Part shown: positions 1 to 7,831 of the stretch, in pieces
Layout: every line of letters begins with the position of its first letter
How positions within the stretch are numbered: the stretch's first letter is position 1
Assembly: GCA_964457365.1 (NCBI GenBank)
Contig: CAYWFP010000046.1
Span: forward strand, 1-31,107
Origin: CAYWFP01 sp964457365
GTDB lineage: Bacteria; Planctomycetota; SZUA-567
Length of the DNA: 31,107 bases
Direction: 5' to 3'
Made by a program: the position numbers and the translations under genes
Notes under the pieces: generated by a model
The model's input: only the letters and a program-made list of their open reading frames with translations
Database searches by the model: none
What the model was told of the DNA's origin: nothing

Positions 1-10
1 TGGCGTGTCG

Positions 11-86
11 TGGAGCCAACTGTCGGACTCGAACCGACGACCTGTGCTTTACGAAAGCACTGCTCTGCCAACTGAGCTAAGTTGGC
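11..86 (-). tRNA. tRNA-Thr, anticodon CGT
   Basis: The reverse strand folds as a complete 76-nt cloverleaf. It has a 7-bp acceptor stem (GCCAACT with AGTTGGC), a D arm with GCTC/GAGC, an anticodon stem GTGCT/AGCAC with loop TTCGTAA, and a T arm GTCGG-TTCGAGT-CCGAC. The loop places CGT at positions 34-36, which reads the threonine codon ACG. The 3' CCA is encoded (plus-strand 11-13). All of this is seen directly in the sequence. A promoter-like pair of boxes lies just upstream at 105-133. Confidence 0.95.
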
Positions 87-104
87 CTGCTTATGGGCTG
101 CATT

Positions 105-133
105 ACTGTACTCGAATCGGGCGGCGGATGCAA
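105..133 (-). promoter_or_regulatory. sigma-70-type promoter of tRNA-Thr
   Basis: On the minus strand TTGCAT (133-128) and TACAGT (110-105) are separated by exactly 17 bp. The tRNA begins about 19 bp after the -10 box. A 6-bp inverted repeat (GCGGGA / TCCCGC, 138-154) lies just upstream. Nothing else is recognisable between it and the terminator at 312-329. Confidence 0.5.
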
Positions 134-311
134 GAGAGCGGGACCGAATCCCGCCAGACGGCATGCGGCGTAAGCCCATGGTCCGCCGGTTCGGCGCAGG
201 ATTCGGCTCTCCTTCGGCGCATCTTCCCTGTTCAGACCGCTGAGGGGCGGCCGAAGCCGCGCACCCTCGATGGTGCTTCTTTCGCTGCTCGCACGGTCGC
301 GCATGCCGGTG

Positions 312-329
312 AAAAACCGCACGAGCGGT
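312..329 (-). terminator. intrinsic terminator after the GH57/DUF3536 gene
   Basis: Read on the minus strand, ACCGC-TCGT-GCGGT forms a short hairpin followed directly by a run of T. It lies about 35 bp after the stop codon of the gene at 365-2839, where a terminator is expected. The stem is only 5 bp, so it may be weak. Confidence 0.55.
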
Positions 330-364
330 AGGAACTCTCCTGTTTCTGCTCGCGGGGCCGGTTT

Positions 365-2839
365 TTAGGCATCGGTCCGGAAGAGCACGCGGGTCAGGTG
401 TTGCAGCGGTTCCTCGGCGAAGTCGAGCCGGCGGCCGAGCTCGCGCAGGCGGTTGAGCAATGCCGTTGCGCCGCCGAGCTCGCGCGGCGGCAGGTGCAAT
501 ACCTGCCAGAACGAAGCGGTGAGGGTCGAACGATTGGTCAACTCGAGCCCGGTCTCGCGCGCGTAGGCCAGCAATTCGAGCGCGGCCTCGGCATGTTCGA
601 GGGTCAATTCCTCTTGCAGTCGGCAAAGCGCGTTGTCGAGGGTTTCTCCGAGGCAACGGGCGGAAGGGGCCTTGTCGAAGTCGAGATGGCAGCAAACGGC
701 TTCTTCGCGCAGCGCCCGGGCGGCGATGAAATGCTCCTCAGTGACCGCGTTTCGTGCGGCTATGTCCGAAACGACGCGGCCGAAGCGTGCGGCCAAGGCT
801 TGCGAACCTACCGGCCCGAGCGTCGACGGCAGCGGCAGCTCGTATTCGGCGTACGTCTTGAGCAGAAGCCGGAAGCGTTCGTAGACGTCGAGGACGTCGT
901 CGACGGCCTCTTCGCGGTTCCGTTGCAGCAGCGTTTCCATGATCAACCGCCTGTCTTCGAACGGTAACGCCCGAGCGGTCACGCCTTCGGTGTCCAGGAA
1001 CTTGCCCAGCGCTTTGGGAGAGAGGCAGAGGCGGTTGCTGACCCAGGCGTCGTCGCCGGGGGGGGCGAAGAGCACGCCGACCGGGCCGCCGGGTACTTCG
1101 AAAGCGATAAACTCGCAATCCTCCACCAGGCGTGTATCGGGATCCTCCGCACGCGCGGTACCGAAGCTGCGCCGCGCCTCGCCGCCGGCGGTGCGCGATT
1201 CGCCACTGATGGTGACGCGACAGCGGTAGGCCGGCGCGGGCAGGTCAAGCAGCCGCCTCAGCGCGTGACAGGCGACGACGGTGCGCATGTCGTACCGCGT
1301 GCTCAGGACGTGGCGGTCGAAGATCTCCGCGCCGGTGCCCTGCCCGGGGATGTTGCTCTCGGCCTGCGAGAGCGCCCCGCGTAACAAGTCGATCAGGTCG
1401 ACGTCGGCATACGGCTGCGCAAGCTCGGCCGCGCGCAGGGCGTAACGCATGTTCTGCACCGGCTCGATTCCGGAAAGTTCGGAGAAGAACCAACCGCAGG
1501 AGGTGTACATCAGCATGGCGTTGCGGTCGGCCTCGAGGAGAGTCCACGCCAGCGCCTCTTCGTCCGCGCTCAGCGTGTGCTGGGCGTGACGTGCCAGGAA
1601 CGCCGCGCGTGTCCGTTCGGACGGGTCGAGGCGGACGCGGATATAGTCGTTACGCGCCTCGAAGACGTCGTCGAAGAGGCGTCCGCCTTCGCGCCGGAAA
1701 ATTTCGCGCACCTGGTCGCGCAGCAGGTCGAACGCGTCGCGCAAAGGGCCGCGCCACTGCTGGTTCCAATCGTGGCCGCCGCCGGCGTTGCAGCCGCAGT
1801 CGCGTTCCCAGCGTCCGACGCCGTGCTTGCAGCTCCAGCTCGAGCCTTTGCCCTGTTCGCCGTTCCAGAGTTTGACCTCCCAGCACGGCGGGTACTGGCG
1901 CAGGTACAACTCGATGTTGGTCAACAGGATGTGCCGGTCGGCGAGCATGCGGCTGAAGAACTCCGCCAGGGTGTCGTTGCCGAACGGTTCGTGGTGGCCG
2001 TAGGCCTCGCCGTCGGTGGCGACGGCTACCAGTTGCGGCAGCGCGGCGTCGTCGAAGCGCTCCCGGACGTGCCACTCGAGGCTGTCGACGTCCTGCAGAA
2101 GGTGGTTGAAAGAGACCTTCAGCGACAACCCCTGGTCGTAGAAGACCACGTCGAGCCAGCGGTCGAAATGGGTGCGCCCGGCGCCATCGACCTCGAATAC
2201 GCGGTAAGGCATGCGCGTATCCAGTCCTTCGATATAGACATCGGTCCAATCCTCGCCGCCGAAGGGGCGGGCCTTGCTCGCCTGCTCCGGCGAGAGCACG
2301 ACGAAACGCACGCCGTGGGCGATAAGGGCGCGCACGGTATTGTTGTCGATAGCGCATTCGGGCAGCCACATCCCCTTCGCGGGTCGGCCGAAGCGGTGGC
2401 GGAACTCCCGCAATCCCCAGACGATCTGCGTGTGTCGGTCGCGCGCGTCGCTCAGCGGCATGATCATGTGATTGTATGCCTGCGCCATGGCCGAACCGCA
2501 GCCGTCATAGGTGAGCCGGGCCAATTCGTCGGCGCGGAGGATGCGCGCGTAGGTTTCCGGGTCGTGTTGTTCGAGCCACGCCAGCAGGGTCGGGCCGACG
2601 TTGAAGGACATGTGGGCGAAGTTGTTGAACAAGTCGCGGACGCGGCCGGCCTCGTCGCGGACGCAACTGCCGGTGAGTGCGGCGTAGCATTCTGCGTTGA
2701 TGCGCGCATTCCAGTCGCGGAAGGGGGCGGCCGACTCCTGCGGTTCGATTACCCCCAGCCACGGATTCTCCCGGGGCGGCTGATAGAAGTGGCCGTGCAC
2801 GCAGACATGATGGTTCGGATTGTGCGACGATGCGTTCAT
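365..2839 (-). CDS. GH57 family glycosidase with DUF3536 (alpha-amylase-like)
   Basis: The 824-residue protein has the layout of the GH57 proteins that carry a C-terminal DUF3536 domain. The N-terminal signature HGHFYQPPRENPW is at residues 15-27. Another conserved block, WLPECA, is at 158-163, and the TDGEAYGHHEPFG block at 275-287 supplies candidate catalytic acids. A Cys/Trp-rich segment (around 332-358) precedes the helical C-terminal half, where DUF3536 is expected (about 540-800). No signal peptide is visible, so action on cytoplasmic alpha-glucan (glycogen-like) is likely; the exact substrate is not known from sequence. The ATG at 2839 is preceded by an AGGA-like site and by a strong promoter (2881-2909). 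The gene is transcribed divergently from the methionine sulfoxide reductase gene and ends in its own terminator. The family call is firm; the amylase activity is inferred from the family. Confidence 0.9.
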   Translation of the reverse strand: MNASSHNPNHHVCVHGHFYQPPRENPWLGVIEPQESAAPFRDWNARINAECYAALTGSCVRDEAGRVRDLFNNFAHMSFNVGPTLLAWLEQHDPETYARILRADELARLTYDGCGSAMAQAYNHMIMPLSDARDRHTQIVWGLREFRHRFGRPAKGMWLPECAIDNNTVRALIAHGVRFVVLSPEQASKARPFGGEDWTDVYIEGLDTRMPYRVFEVDGAGRTHFDRWLDVVFYDQGLSLKVSFNHLLQDVDSLEWHVRERFDDAALPQLVAVATDGEAYGHHEPFGNDTLAEFFSRMLADRHILLTNIELYLRQYPPCWEVKLWNGEQGKGSSWSCKHGVGRWERDCGCNAGGGHDWNQQWRGPLRDAFDLLRDQVREIFRREGGRLFDDVFEARNDYIRVRLDPSERTRAAFLARHAQHTLSADEEALAWTLLEADRNAMLMYTSCGWFFSELSGIEPVQNMRYALRAAELAQPYADVDLIDLLRGALSQAESNIPGQGTGAEIFDRHVLSTRYDMRTVVACHALRRLLDLPAPAYRCRVTISGESRTAGGEARRSFGTARAEDPDTRLVEDCEFIAFEVPGGPVGVLFAPPGDDAWVSNRLCLSPKALGKFLDTEGVTARALPFEDRRLIMETLLQRNREEAVDDVLDVYERFRLLLKTYAEYELPLPSTLGPVGSQALAARFGRVVSDIAARNAVTEEHFIAARALREEAVCCHLDFDKAPSARCLGETLDNALCRLQEELTLEHAEAALELLAYARETGLELTNRSTLTASFWQVLHLPPRELGGATALLNRLRELGRRLDFAEEPLQHLTRVLFRTDA

Positions 2840-2880
2840 GCCGGTCCTGTCGTGACAAACGCGCCCAAACGATTAGGCCG

Positions 2881-2909
2881 ATTGTAGGTATGGCTCCGGG
2901 CGGAAGCAA
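2881..2909 (-). promoter_or_regulatory. sigma-70-type promoter of the GH57 gene
   Basis: On the minus strand TTGCTT (2909-2904) and TACAAT (2886-2881) have 17-bp spacing, about 40 bp before the ATG at 2839. The boxes are close to consensus. Confidence 0.6.
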
Positions 2910-3012
2910 TCGCGAACTATCGGCTTTTTCCGTAAATGCCTGCCGAATAAAGAGTAAAACGCGAGGGATTTGCCTGCGCCATATGACAGTTCACAACGAA
3001 ATAGAAGGGTGA

Positions 3013-3032
3013 GGGGCCGGGAAGGAGGCCCC
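3013..3032 (+). promoter_or_regulatory. hairpin enclosing the ribosome binding site of msrBA
   Basis: GGGGCC (3013-3018) and GGCCCC (3027-3032) form a perfect 6-bp GC stem around an 8-nt loop. The Shine-Dalgarno sequence AAGGAGG (3022-3028) lies in the loop and the first stem bases, and the ATG follows at 3034. The structure would hinder ribosome access when folded. A regulatory role is inference. Confidence 0.45.
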
Positions 3033-3033
3033 G

Positions 3034-4068
3034 ATGTTGACAAAGCTGCTTGCCTTGGCCATTGTACTGGTCGCCGTTCTCCTGATTGCCCAGATGTTCC
3101 ACAGTCGCGCCGGGGACGACAAGCGTGGCGCCGCGGGCACGCGCCGGGAAGGATTGCTGATGCCGGGAAAAGAGAAGATCGATCTGAGCGAGGCGGAGTG
3201 GAAGAAGCTGTTGACCGACAAGCAGTTTGACATTCTGCATCGCAAAGGAACCGAGCGGCCGCATACAGGCAGGTACAACAAGCACCATGCGGAAGGGATC
3301 TACACCTGCGCCGGGTGCGGGCAGCCGCTCTTCGCCAGCGGGACGAAGTACGACAGCGGCAGCGGTTGGCCCAGTTTCTACCAGCCACTCGATGAAGACG
3401 CGGTGGCCGATCATCGCGATACCAGCAACGGCATGGTGCGCACGGAGGTGACCTGTGCGCGCTGCGGCGGGCACCTTGGACACGTCTTCGAGGACGGCCC
3501 CGAGCCGACGGGGTTGCGTTATTGCATTAACTCCGCGGCATTGTCGTTCGCGCCGGAGGAGAAGGTCATGGGCAACGAGGAGACGAAGCCGCTGGCGACG
3601 GCGATGTTCGCCGCCGGCTGTTTCTGGGGTGTGGAAGCGGCGTTTCGGCAGGTCGAGGGTGTGGTACGCACCTCGGTCGGCTATACCGGCGGCCATGCCG
3701 AGAACCCGACGTATCGCCAGGTCTGCGGCGGCGGCACCGGTCATGCCGAGACGGTACGGGTGGTCTACGACCCGCGGCTGGTGAGTTACGACAAGCTGCT
3801 CGAGGTTTTCTGGCAGAGTCACGATCCGACCCAGGTCAACCGCCAGGGCCCGGACGTCGGCAGCCAGTATCGTTCGGCTGTCTTCACCATGAACGACGAA
3901 CAGCGGGAAGCCGCGGAGAAGTCGAAGCGGGAATTGGAGGCGTCTGACAAGTACCGTCGGCCTGTCGTCACCGAAATCGTCACCGCGTCGACGTTCTGGC
4001 GCGCCGAGAAGTATCACCAGCAGTATCTGGAGAAGAGCGGCGCGGCGGCGTGTCGCATCCGCAAGTAG
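3034..4068 (+). CDS. msrBA: membrane-anchored MsrB-MsrA fusion, peptide-methionine sulfoxide reductase
   Basis: This 344-residue fusion repairs both stereoisomers of methionine sulfoxide in oxidised proteins. Residues 4-22 form one hydrophobic segment, probably a membrane anchor placing the enzyme on the periplasmic side. The MsrB domain (about 48-175) has the zinc cysteines C92/C95 and C141/C144 and the catalytic cysteine C164 in the RYCINSAAL motif. The MsrA domain (about 187-335) begins with the GCFWG motif, whose cysteine C196 is catalytic, and ends with AEKYHQQYL; C340 could be a resolving cysteine. Known bifunctional enzymes occur in both domain orders; here MsrB comes first and no thioredoxin-like domain is fused. 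The ATG at 3034 follows AAGGAGG at 5-bp spacing. A later ATG (residue 43) could give a soluble form. The gene converges with the next one, with 6 bp between them. Confidence 0.95.
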   Translation: MLTKLLALAIVLVAVLLIAQMFHSRAGDDKRGAAGTRREGLLMPGKEKIDLSEAEWKKLLTDKQFDILHRKGTERPHTGRYNKHHAEGIYTCAGCGQPLFASGTKYDSGSGWPSFYQPLDEDAVADHRDTSNGMVRTEVTCARCGGHLGHVFEDGPEPTGLRYCINSAALSFAPEEKVMGNEETKPLATAMFAAGCFWGVEAAFRQVEGVVRTSVGYTGGHAENPTYRQVCGGGTGHAETVRVVYDPRLVSYDKLLEVFWQSHDPTQVNRQGPDVGSQYRSAVFTMNDEQREAAEKSKRELEASDKYRRPVVTEIVTASTFWRAEKYHQQYLEKSGAAACRIRK

Positions 4069-4074
4069 CGCCGT

Positions 4075-4890
4075 TTATTCGCTCTCGATACGGTCCAGGT
4101 CGGCCCCGATCTCGGCGATCAGGTTCGAGCCGCTGTTCTCGTCGGAGACGTCGGCGATCATGCGGTTGAGCTTGCGCGTGATCCGCCCGATGCGCGTGCC
4201 GGCCGCCTGCACCAGCTTCAGCCGGCGGTAGAGGGGGCTGGCCGGGTCGATGTCTTCGTCCAGCAGCATCTGCGTCATCCCCAGCAGCGCGGTCAGAGGC
4301 TGGTTGAGATGATGGCAGACCGCGCCGGTTGTATCGACGAAGATACGCAGGCGCTCCTGCTCGATATGTGCCGTGCGCGCTTTCTCGCGCTCGGTCACGT
4401 CGCGCATGGCGCAGACGGTGAAGTGCCGGCCGTTCATGCTCACCGGCGAGGCGATAACCTCGAGGTCGACTTCGCTGCCGTCCTGCAGTTCCAGGTGTGC
4501 TTCCTTCTCGACGGTCGTCGAGCGCTCCTGGCTCTCGAGCACGGTGCGCACCGCGCTGCAGAAGGGGCACATCTCGCCGGTGCCGCAGCCGTCGGGTCCA
4601 AGATCGCAATGCGCGCAGGAAACGACCTCGCCCGGACGCCGGCCGAGAATTTCGCGTTCTTCGCAACCCAGTAGAGTCAGAAAGCGGCGGTTGGCGGCGA
4701 CGATCTGGCGTTGCGCGTTCAACAACAAGCCGAAACCGGGGATTACCTCGAGCAGTGAAGAGAGATTGTCGTTGCTCCGAATGGCCTGGTGTGCGGCCTC
4801 GAGTTCCGCTTTGTCGGCGCGGCCGGCCGGGGCGAAGAAGCTTTCACGGGCCGTACCCGTATTCGCATCGCTCAACTCGCCGCTGCTCAT
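4075..4890 (-). CDS. PAS-domain protein with histidine-kinase DHp segment but no ATPase domain
   Basis: This 271-residue cytoplasmic protein has a coiled start, a PAS domain (about 43-165, ending in the typical MRDVTERE) and a DHp-like helix pair (about 170-245). The PAS domain contains a cysteine cluster (C92, C95, C102, C108, C111) around GCGTGEMC, seen in a known subset of PAS sensors; a redox or metal role is plausible but unproven. The DHp part has HHLNQPLTALLGMTQML, with H193/H194 at the usual phospho-acceptor position. The protein then ends in an acidic tail with none of the N, G1 or G2 ATP-binding boxes, so it cannot phosphorylate itself. It may be a phosphotransfer or dimerisation partner of another kinase, or a decayed kinase. 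A promoter-like sequence lies at 4933-4960. It lies in the same direction downstream of htrA but has its own promoter. Confidence 0.8.
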   Translation of the reverse strand: MSSGELSDANTGTARESFFAPAGRADKAELEAAHQAIRSNDNLSSLLEVIPGFGLLLNAQRQIVAANRRFLTLLGCEEREILGRRPGEVVSCAHCDLGPDGCGTGEMCPFCSAVRTVLESQERSTTVEKEAHLELQDGSEVDLEVIASPVSMNGRHFTVCAMRDVTEREKARTAHIEQERLRIFVDTTGAVCHHLNQPLTALLGMTQMLLDEDIDPASPLYRRLKLVQAAGTRIGRITRKLNRMIADVSDENSGSNLIAEIGADLDRIESE

Positions 4891-4932
4891 CGGATGGCTC
4901 TCCAGAGGCCTGTTTGCCGTTGCGCTATCCGC

Positions 4933-4960
4933 ATTCTACTACACTATTCCGATTCGGCAA
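4933..4960 (-). promoter_or_regulatory. sigma-70-type promoter with overlapping dyad
   Basis: On the minus strand TTGCCG (4960-4955) and TAGAAT (4938-4933) are 16 bp apart, about 40 bp before the PAS gene start. The -35 box overlaps a perfect inverted repeat, TCGGC-AA-GCCGA (4954-4965), which could be an operator or the end of the htrA transcript. Confidence 0.5.
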
Positions 4961-5011
4961 GCCGAGTTATTTGCTAGGATAAAGAAACCGTTCCTTCCTC
5001 CCCTCGAGCGC

Positions 5012-6436
5012 TTATCGGATCTGGAGCACGATCGCGCGGGACCGGCCGTTTTGGTGAACCAGCAGCAGGAGGCGTCGGCCCGTTTTGAGCACATTCTCCA
5101 GTCGAGCGGCGAATTCGTCGGGGCTGGAGACCGGGTCTTGATTGATCTGGCTGATAATCGCTCCCGGCGCGATGCCGACGCGCTCGGCCACCGAGCCGCG
5201 CGCCACCTCGGTAACAACCACGCCGCGGGCGTTTTCCTGGCGCAGGCGCTGGCGCATGGCAAAGGTCAGCGCCTGCACGGTCAATCCCAGCTTCTCGCTT
5301 GCGTACGCTTCGTCGCTGCGCGCCGCCGTGTCCAGGTTCGTCAACGTGACCGTCATCGTCTGCGCCTTGCCGTGACGAAGCACCTCCAGTTCCAATCGTG
5401 CGCCGGGACCGCTGAGCGCGATGATATTGCGGAAACCTTCGGCCGAGACGATGGTCTGCCCGTCGGCTTTGCGCACTACGTCGCCGGTGCGCAAGCCCAC
5501 CTCGGCCGCCGGGCTGTCGGCGGCGACGCCGCTGATCAGCACGCCGCCGGGCGTGATACCGAGGCTGTCGGCGATCTCGGGCGTCACCTCCTGAAAGGAA
5601 GCGCCGAGGTAACCGCGGGAGATCTTGCCCGTGCGCACGATCTGCCGGTAAATCCCCTTGGCCATGTTGATGGGGATGGCGAAGCCGATGCCCATGTAGC
5701 CGCCGCTACGGCTGTAGATGGCGGTGTTGATACCGATCACCTCGCCGTCGAGGTTCAGCAGCGGCCCGCCGGAGTTGCCGGGATTGATCGCCGCGTCGGT
5801 CTGGATAAAGCCTTCGTAGTCGAGGATGCCCGCACTGCGGCCTTTGGCGCTGATGATGCCGGAGGTGACGGTCGTCGCCAGGCCGAACGGGCTGCCGATG
5901 GCGACAACCCACTCGCCGACCTCGAGTTTGCTCGAATCTCCGAGTGGGATTGTCGGCAGGTCTTCGCTGTCGATCTTGATCACCGCCACGTCGGTCTGCG
6001 GATCGGCACCCACGAGGCGCGCGGGGAAGACGCGCTTGTCCGGCAGGGTGACCTTGAGCGAATCGGCGCCACCGACGACATGGTTGTTCGTCAGGATATA
6101 GCCGTCGGCGGAGGTGATGAAGCCGCTGCCCTGGCTGCTGCGTTTCTGGCGCCGGGGTGCGCCGTGATGGAAGAAACGTTCGAAGAACTCGTCGTTGAAG
6201 AGTTCGAACGGGTCATTCAGTTCGCGCGGATCGATACCGCGGCGAACCACCGTCTTCTCCGCTTCGATGAAGACCACCGCCGGCGAGGCCGATTTGGCCA
6301 CCTTGGTGAAAACCTTCGCCGTCTGGCGCACCGTGGCCACGTCGACGTCCTCTGCCGAAGCTGCTGGGCTCCAGACGAAAGCGATGAACAGAATCAGCGC
6401 CGCAGGGCGCCGAGGATTCGGAATTCGGTCTGACAT
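5012..6436 (-). CDS. degP: DegP/HtrA (Do-type) periplasmic serine protease
   Basis: The protein has 474 residues, the usual size for Do-like proteases that degrade or refold damaged envelope proteins. Residues 1-28 form a signal peptide ending SPAASA. The trypsin-like domain carries the triad H119 (NNHVV), D149 (DPQTDVAVI) and S222 (NPGNSGGPL). Two PDZ domains follow, at about 275-365 and 383-472. The regulatory loop (about 66-98) is rich in Asn, Phe and Glu, as in the family. The start is taken at 6436 because GAGGAG lies 5 bp upstream; an in-frame upstream start at 6475 would spoil the signal peptide and lies inside the 5' leader of the promoter at 6482-6510. The gene is divergent from the Hsp20 cluster, which gives a stress theme. 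The DegP versus DegQ/MucD assignment is not resolved. Confidence 0.93.
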   Translation of the reverse strand: MSDRIPNPRRPAALILFIAFVWSPAASAEDVDVATVRQTAKVFTKVAKSASPAVVFIEAEKTVVRRGIDPRELNDPFELFNDEFFERFFHHGAPRRQKRSSQGSGFITSADGYILTNNHVVGGADSLKVTLPDKRVFPARLVGADPQTDVAVIKIDSEDLPTIPLGDSSKLEVGEWVVAIGSPFGLATTVTSGIISAKGRSAGILDYEGFIQTDAAINPGNSGGPLLNLDGEVIGINTAIYSRSGGYMGIGFAIPINMAKGIYRQIVRTGKISRGYLGASFQEVTPEIADSLGITPGGVLISGVAADSPAAEVGLRTGDVVRKADGQTIVSAEGFRNIIALSGPGARLELEVLRHGKAQTMTVTLTNLDTAARSDEAYASEKLGLTVQALTFAMRQRLRQENARGVVVTEVARGSVAERVGIAPGAIISQINQDPVSSPDEFAARLENVLKTGRRLLLLVHQNGRSRAIVLQIR

Positions 6437-6481
6437 ATGCACTCCTCTGCCGGCGGTTCGGTAACGAGCCTTCACGTGTCT

Positions 6482-6510
6482 ATTCTAAACATACTCCACC
6501 GCGATGACAA
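6482..6510 (-). promoter_or_regulatory. sigma-70-type promoter of degP
   Basis: On the minus strand TTGTCA (6510-6505) and TAGAAT (6487-6482) are separated by 17 bp, about 46 bp before the chosen ATG. It is a good match to the housekeeping consensus. Confidence 0.6.
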
Positions 6511-6560
6511 ATGCGTAAGAGGTGGCGTGGCGGGGTTAAGAAAGCGATCCCATTGCTCCT

Positions 6561-6581
6561 TGTCAATGTGACAGGCCTGTC
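6561..6581. promoter_or_regulatory. overlapping palindromes upstream of the Hsp20 genes
   Basis: Two perfect dyads overlap here: TGTCA-ATG-TGACA (6561-6573) and GACAGGCCTGTC (6570-6581). They lie about 165-185 bp upstream of the sigma-54-like promoter at 6745, a distance typical for enhancer-binding activators. They also lie about 50 bp upstream of the degP promoter. No protein can be named for the site. Confidence 0.45.
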
Positions 6582-6744
6582 CTTTGCCAGGGTAACGGCT
6601 CCAGCATGCAAAGATACATATAGGGGACAACAAGCAAGCGCGTAAATTTCCTTCGAGAATTACGCAACTCTCTGATAATAATAAGGATATTGGTTTTTCT
6701 CCAGCGCCATGCGCTGTTGTTTCTTCTTTCTGGCGACTGTGTTC

Positions 6745-6760
6745 TGGCACGCTCTTTGAT
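6745..6760 (+). promoter_or_regulatory. sigma-54-like -24/-12 promoter of the Hsp20 cluster
   Basis: TGGCACG-N4-TTGA (6745-6759) matches the -24 box perfectly and has the required 10 bp between the GG and the -12 dinucleotide. The -12 box reads TTGA instead of the preferred TTGC. The Hsp20 ATG is at 6811. No CIRCE element or sigma-32-type boxes are visible in this 300-bp gap between genes. Confidence 0.5.
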
Positions 6761-6810
6761 TATGAACTGGCGAAAGCAGTGCGGGAAGAAGAAGACGAAA
6801 GGAGTCAGCC

Positions 6811-7239
6811 ATGCTGTGGAGAGGATTCGGACGACCGTGGATGGGATATCGGGAAATGGATCGCGTGCGCGACGAAATGAACCGGGTCATCGATGGCCTG
6901 CAGCGGCGGGTGGCGCCGACATATCCGGCGCTCAATGCCTGGACCGGCGAGGACAAACTGGTCGTCAGCGCGGAGTTGCCGGGTGTCGACCCGGAGGAGT
7001 TGGATATCTCGGTAAAGAACCAGGTTCTGACGATGCGAGGCAGCCGCAAACTGAAGGACGAGGACGGGCAATATCATCGCCGTGAACGCTCCGGCGGCGG
7101 TTTCACGCGGACGCTGGATCTGCCGTATCGCGTCGACGCGGAGAAGGTCGAAGCGCGCATGGAGAACGGCGTGCTGTTCGTGGCCCTGCCGCGCGCGGAG
7201 GAGGACAAGCCGCGCAAAATCGAGGTCAAGTCTTCGTGA
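6811..7239 (+). CDS. Hsp20 small heat shock protein (copy 1)
   Basis: This 142-residue alpha-crystallin-domain chaperone is expected to hold unfolding proteins as oligomers without using ATP. The domain spans about 42-140 and includes the conserved ELPGV block (55-59) and the signature NGVLFVALP (119-127). The N-terminal arm is short and arginine-rich, and the C-terminus ends in KIEVKSS with no clear IxI anchor apart from IEV. An AGGAGT ribosome site precedes the ATG. It is the first of three adjacent Hsp20 genes and lies directly after the sigma-54-like promoter. Confidence 0.93.
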   Translation: MLWRGFGRPWMGYREMDRVRDEMNRVIDGLQRRVAPTYPALNAWTGEDKLVVSAELPGVDPEELDISVKNQVLTMRGSRKLKDEDGQYHRRERSGGGFTRTLDLPYRVDAEKVEARMENGVLFVALPRAEEDKPRKIEVKSS

Positions 7240-7280
7240 TGCGCATGTACGCGAACCGCATTGGTGCACAGGAGAGAACG

Positions 7281-7694
7281 ATGACCGAGGAAAAGCAGGA
7301 ACTGCAGACCGCGGAGAAGGAAGAGGCGAAGCTGGCCGAAGGAGTCGAGCGGGTCAGCCCGCGCAAGACCTTCATCCCGCGAGTGGATATCTACGAAACC
7401 GAAGAGGAACTGGTGCTGCTGGCGGACATGCCCGGCGTAGCCATCAACGACGTGGAGATCACGCTCGAAAAAAATGAGTTGAAACTGCAAGGCCACGTGC
7501 AGATCCCCGCGCCGGAGAACATGCAACTGGCGTATGCCGAGTACGAAGTAGGCGACTACGAGCGCACCTTCACCGTCAGCGACGAAATCGATCGCGAGAA
7601 GATCAACGCGACGATGAAGGACGGGGTTTTGTATCTGCGGCTGCCGAAGGCCGCCCCGGCCAAGACGCGGAAGATCGAGGTCAAATCGGCTTAA
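7281..7694 (+). CDS. Hsp20 small heat shock protein (copy 2)
   Basis: This is a 137-residue Hsp20 paralogue. It has a charged N-terminal arm (1-28), an alpha-crystallin domain from about 30 with DMPGV (49-53) and the signature DGVLYLRLP (114-122), and the C-terminus KIEVKSA. The start at 7281 is preferred over in-frame starts from 7236, because AGGAGA lies 6 bp upstream of this ATG, while the earlier codons overlap the end of copy 1 and have no ribosome site. It lies 41 bp after copy 1 and so is probably in the same transcript. It is clearly diverged from copies 1 and 3, so the trio is not a recent duplication. Confidence 0.92.
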   Translation: MTEEKQELQTAEKEEAKLAEGVERVSPRKTFIPRVDIYETEEELVLLADMPGVAINDVEITLEKNELKLQGHVQIPAPENMQLAYAEYEVGDYERTFTVSDEIDREKINATMKDGVLYLRLPKAAPAKTRKIEVKSA

Positions 7695-7777
7695 CCGCAC
7701 GCCGCGGCTGACGAGAACGCAATGCGGTTGTGACGTTCCCGTTTTCGTCCGCCGCGGAAGTAGACAGCGGGTAAACG

Positions 7778-7798
7778 CCGCCCGACTTAGCCGGGCGG
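7778..7798 (+). other. GC-rich hairpin in the leader of Hsp20 copy 3
   Basis: CCGCCCG (7778-7784) and CGGGCGG (7792-7798) form a perfect 7-bp stem with a 7-nt loop. There is no T-run, so it is a poor terminator. It ends about 20 bp before the AAAGGAGGT ribosome site of Hsp20 copy 3 and could attenuate, stabilise or respond to temperature; none of this is shown. Confidence 0.4.
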
Positions 7799-7831
7799 AG
7801 AGGAAGTAGATCTGGCGAAAGGAGGTATGCC

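Noticed and set aside
1577..2887. 436-codon plus-strand ORF opposite the GH57 gene
   Set aside because: Antisense shadow of a well-supported enzyme gene; no recognisable domain.
2917..4017. 366-codon minus-strand ORF opposite msrBA
   Set aside because: All catalytic and zinc residues of MsrB and MsrA are on the plus strand; the other frame has no domain.
4373..6433. 686-codon plus-strand ORF opposite degP and the PAS gene
   Set aside because: It runs antisense across two clearly identified genes and has shadow-frame composition; GC-rich codons on one strand commonly keep the other strand open.
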